Assembly (NCBI GenBank): GCA_002298885.1
Contig: DBMK01000216.1
Coordinates: 1 to 14,935 of the forward strand
Reading direction: 5' to 3'
Origin: Anaerolineaceae bacterium UBA700
Lineage (GTDB): Bacteria; Chloroflexota; Anaerolineae; Anaerolineales; Anaerolineaceae
DNA: 14,935 nt
Positions 13,900 through 14,935 of the stretch are shown here, in pieces (position 1 is the stretch's first letter; each line of letters starts with the position of its first letter). The position numbers and the translations under genes are program-made. The notes under the pieces were generated by a model. That model had not been told where the DNA came from. It searched no databases and saw only the letters and a program-made list of their open reading frames with translations.

Positions 13900-14904
13900 A
13901 TGAAGGCGTTAGTCATTGGCGCATCCGGTTTCGTAGGTGGCGCGCTCACCAGGGCCCTGGTCGACCAGGGACATGAAGTGCGGGTGCTGGCGCGCATGAC
14001 CAGTAAGCTGGATGCGCTGGAAGGCCTGCCGGTAGACCTGCGCTATGGGTGCCTCGAAAGCACCGACTGCCTGGACCATCTGCTGGATGACATTGAGATC
14101 GTTTATAACTGCGCTGCGGTCTCCGCGGATTGGGGCCGCTGGCAGGCGTTTTACGAGGCCAATGTGTTGGGGCTCAGCAATCTGCTCGAGGCCGCCAGGC
14201 GTGACCGGGCGCTTACCCGTCTTGTACACTTGAGCAGCACCACGGTTTACGGTTACCCCGCCCATTCCTGTGATGAGAGTCACCCGCTCACGGAAATGGG
14301 CATGCCTTTCAACCGCAGCAAGGTTCAGGGAGAACGCACCGTGTGGGAATTTGTTCGCCAGGGACTGCCTGTGACGGTGCTGCGCCCGACCAGCATTTAC
14401 GGCCCGCGCTGCGCCAACGTGATCGAATGGGCCAAGCAGTTGGTAACCAACGAATTGATGTGGATCGACGGGGGAAAATCGAAGGCCGGGCTTATGTACG
14501 TGGAAAATGCAGTGGAGGCTATCATCCAGGCCTCCTTGTCTCAGCAGACAATGGGCCAGGCTTACAACCTGGCAGACGATAGCAACGAGAACTGGCGCGA
14601 GTTCGGTTTGATGCTGGCTTCGGGGCTGAACACGCCCATGCCCACGCTCAACCTGCCCCACCAGGCAGTTTTCGTGATCGCCGGGGTGTTCGAGGTGATG
14701 TACCGCCTGGCGCGCAGCGACAGGAGGCCAATCGTCACCCGCCAGCAGGTGTATCAGTTCAGCCGGGACCAGTCCTACCCGATCGACAAAGCCAGAAAAG
14801 ATTTCGGCCTGCATTCCAGGGTGAGCTTCTCGGAAGGCATGCAGAAGACGGTCAAGTGGCTGAAATCCCCGGAGGGGCAGAGGGCGCTGGGCAAAGCGGG
14901 GTGA
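13900..14904 (+). CDS. Extended SDR (NAD-dependent epimerase/dehydratase-like), catalytic Tyr replaced by Phe
   Basis: The 334-aa protein has an N-terminal Rossmann fold with GASGFVG (7-13), typical of extended short-chain dehydrogenases that bind NAD(P). NCAAVSADWG and the strand VHLSSTTVYG follow, with Ser113 aligning to the catalytic serine of GalE. The YxxxK motif reads F137-N-R-S-K141, so the lysine is kept but the catalytic tyrosine is phenylalanine (TTC codon at 14308). LRPTSIYGPR is the usual substrate-domain motif. Overall the protein resembles sugar epimerase or 3-beta-hydroxysteroid dehydrogenase-like members. The ATG at 13900 has GAGG six bases upstream; a TTG at 13837 is less likely because the fold begins at the ATG. 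The substrate is unknown, and activity as a standard dehydrogenase is doubtful. Confidence 0.87.
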   Translation: MKALVIGASGFVGGALTRALVDQGHEVRVLARMTSKLDALEGLPVDLRYGCLESTDCLDHLLDDIEIVYNCAAVSADWGRWQAFYEANVLGLSNLLEAARRDRALTRLVHLSSTTVYGYPAHSCDESHPLTEMGMPFNRSKVQGERTVWEFVRQGLPVTVLRPTSIYGPRCANVIEWAKQLVTNELMWIDGGKSKAGLMYVENAVEAIIQASLSQQTMGQAYNLADDSNENWREFGLMLASGLNTPMPTLNLPHQAVFVIAGVFEVMYRLARSDRRPIVTRQQVYQFSRDQSYPIDKARKDFGLHSRVSFSEGMQKTVKWLKSPEGQRALGKAG

Positions 14905-14916
14905 GGTCAAGGCTTC

Positions 14917-14935
14917 CGAAGTTTGGAAAACTTCG
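14917..14935 (+). terminator. Hairpin after the SDR gene, cut by window end
   Basis: CGAAGTTT (14917-14924) and AAACTTCG (14928-14935) form a perfect 8-bp stem with a 3-base loop, 12 bases after the SDR stop. The upstream GGCTTC suggests the stem continues past the window. Whether a T-run follows cannot be seen, so terminator or repeat element are both possible. Confidence 0.4.

Noticed and set aside
13909..14910. Long open frame of 333 codons on the minus strand opposite the SDR gene
   Set aside because: It is rich in His, Gln, Arg and Ala with no domain motif. The plus frame has clear SDR motifs and a ribosome site, so this is a high-GC shadow.

Overview
This is a GC-rich bacterial chromosomal window with AT-richer intergenic gaps. 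It holds ten protein genes, no RNA genes, and an unusual amount of palindromic repeat DNA between genes. Gene content suggests Chloroflexota, possibly an Anaerolineae-like lineage: a membrane-anchored sulfite-oxidase-type protein, a WD40 lipoprotein, an ECF sigma/anti-sigma/ABC cassette, and foldback repeats in the gaps. This is an impression from protein style and repeats; no marker gene is present to prove it.

Layout. On the minus strand at the left lies a membrane-anchored molybdopterin oxidoreductase (46-1728), then a two-gene ABC exporter operon (ATPase 2707-3648, permease 1883-2710, overlapping by 4 bp). A ribokinase-type sugar kinase follows on the plus strand (3857-4765). The gap 4766-5171 is mostly one 257-bp foldback repeat. 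Next is a four-gene minus-strand operon read from right to left: ECF sigma factor (8145-8729), membrane anti-sigma factor (6958-8142), ABC ATPase (6023-6955) and ABC permease (5172-6026), all coupled or overlapping. Upstream of it is an Ada-type DNA methylation repair protein and regulator (8896-10002), separated by a perfect 72-bp palindrome that also looks like the ada terminator. A second foldback element (10099-10234) sits in the divergent gap between ada and a large patatin-like phospholipase (10373-12394). That gene converges on a WD40 lipoprotein (12408-13610). An extended SDR (NAD-dependent epimerase-like, 13900-14904) closes the window, followed by a hairpin cut by the window end.

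How the genes work together. The clearest functional unit is the sigma/anti-sigma/ABC operon. A surface signal would be sensed by the outer domain of the anti-sigma factor and would release the sigma factor. Sigma would then presumably raise expression of its own operon, including the exporter. The other genes look like single-gene units. The most unusual material is the set of three different palindromic or foldback elements within about 5.5 kb, and the SDR whose catalytic tyrosine position is phenylalanine.
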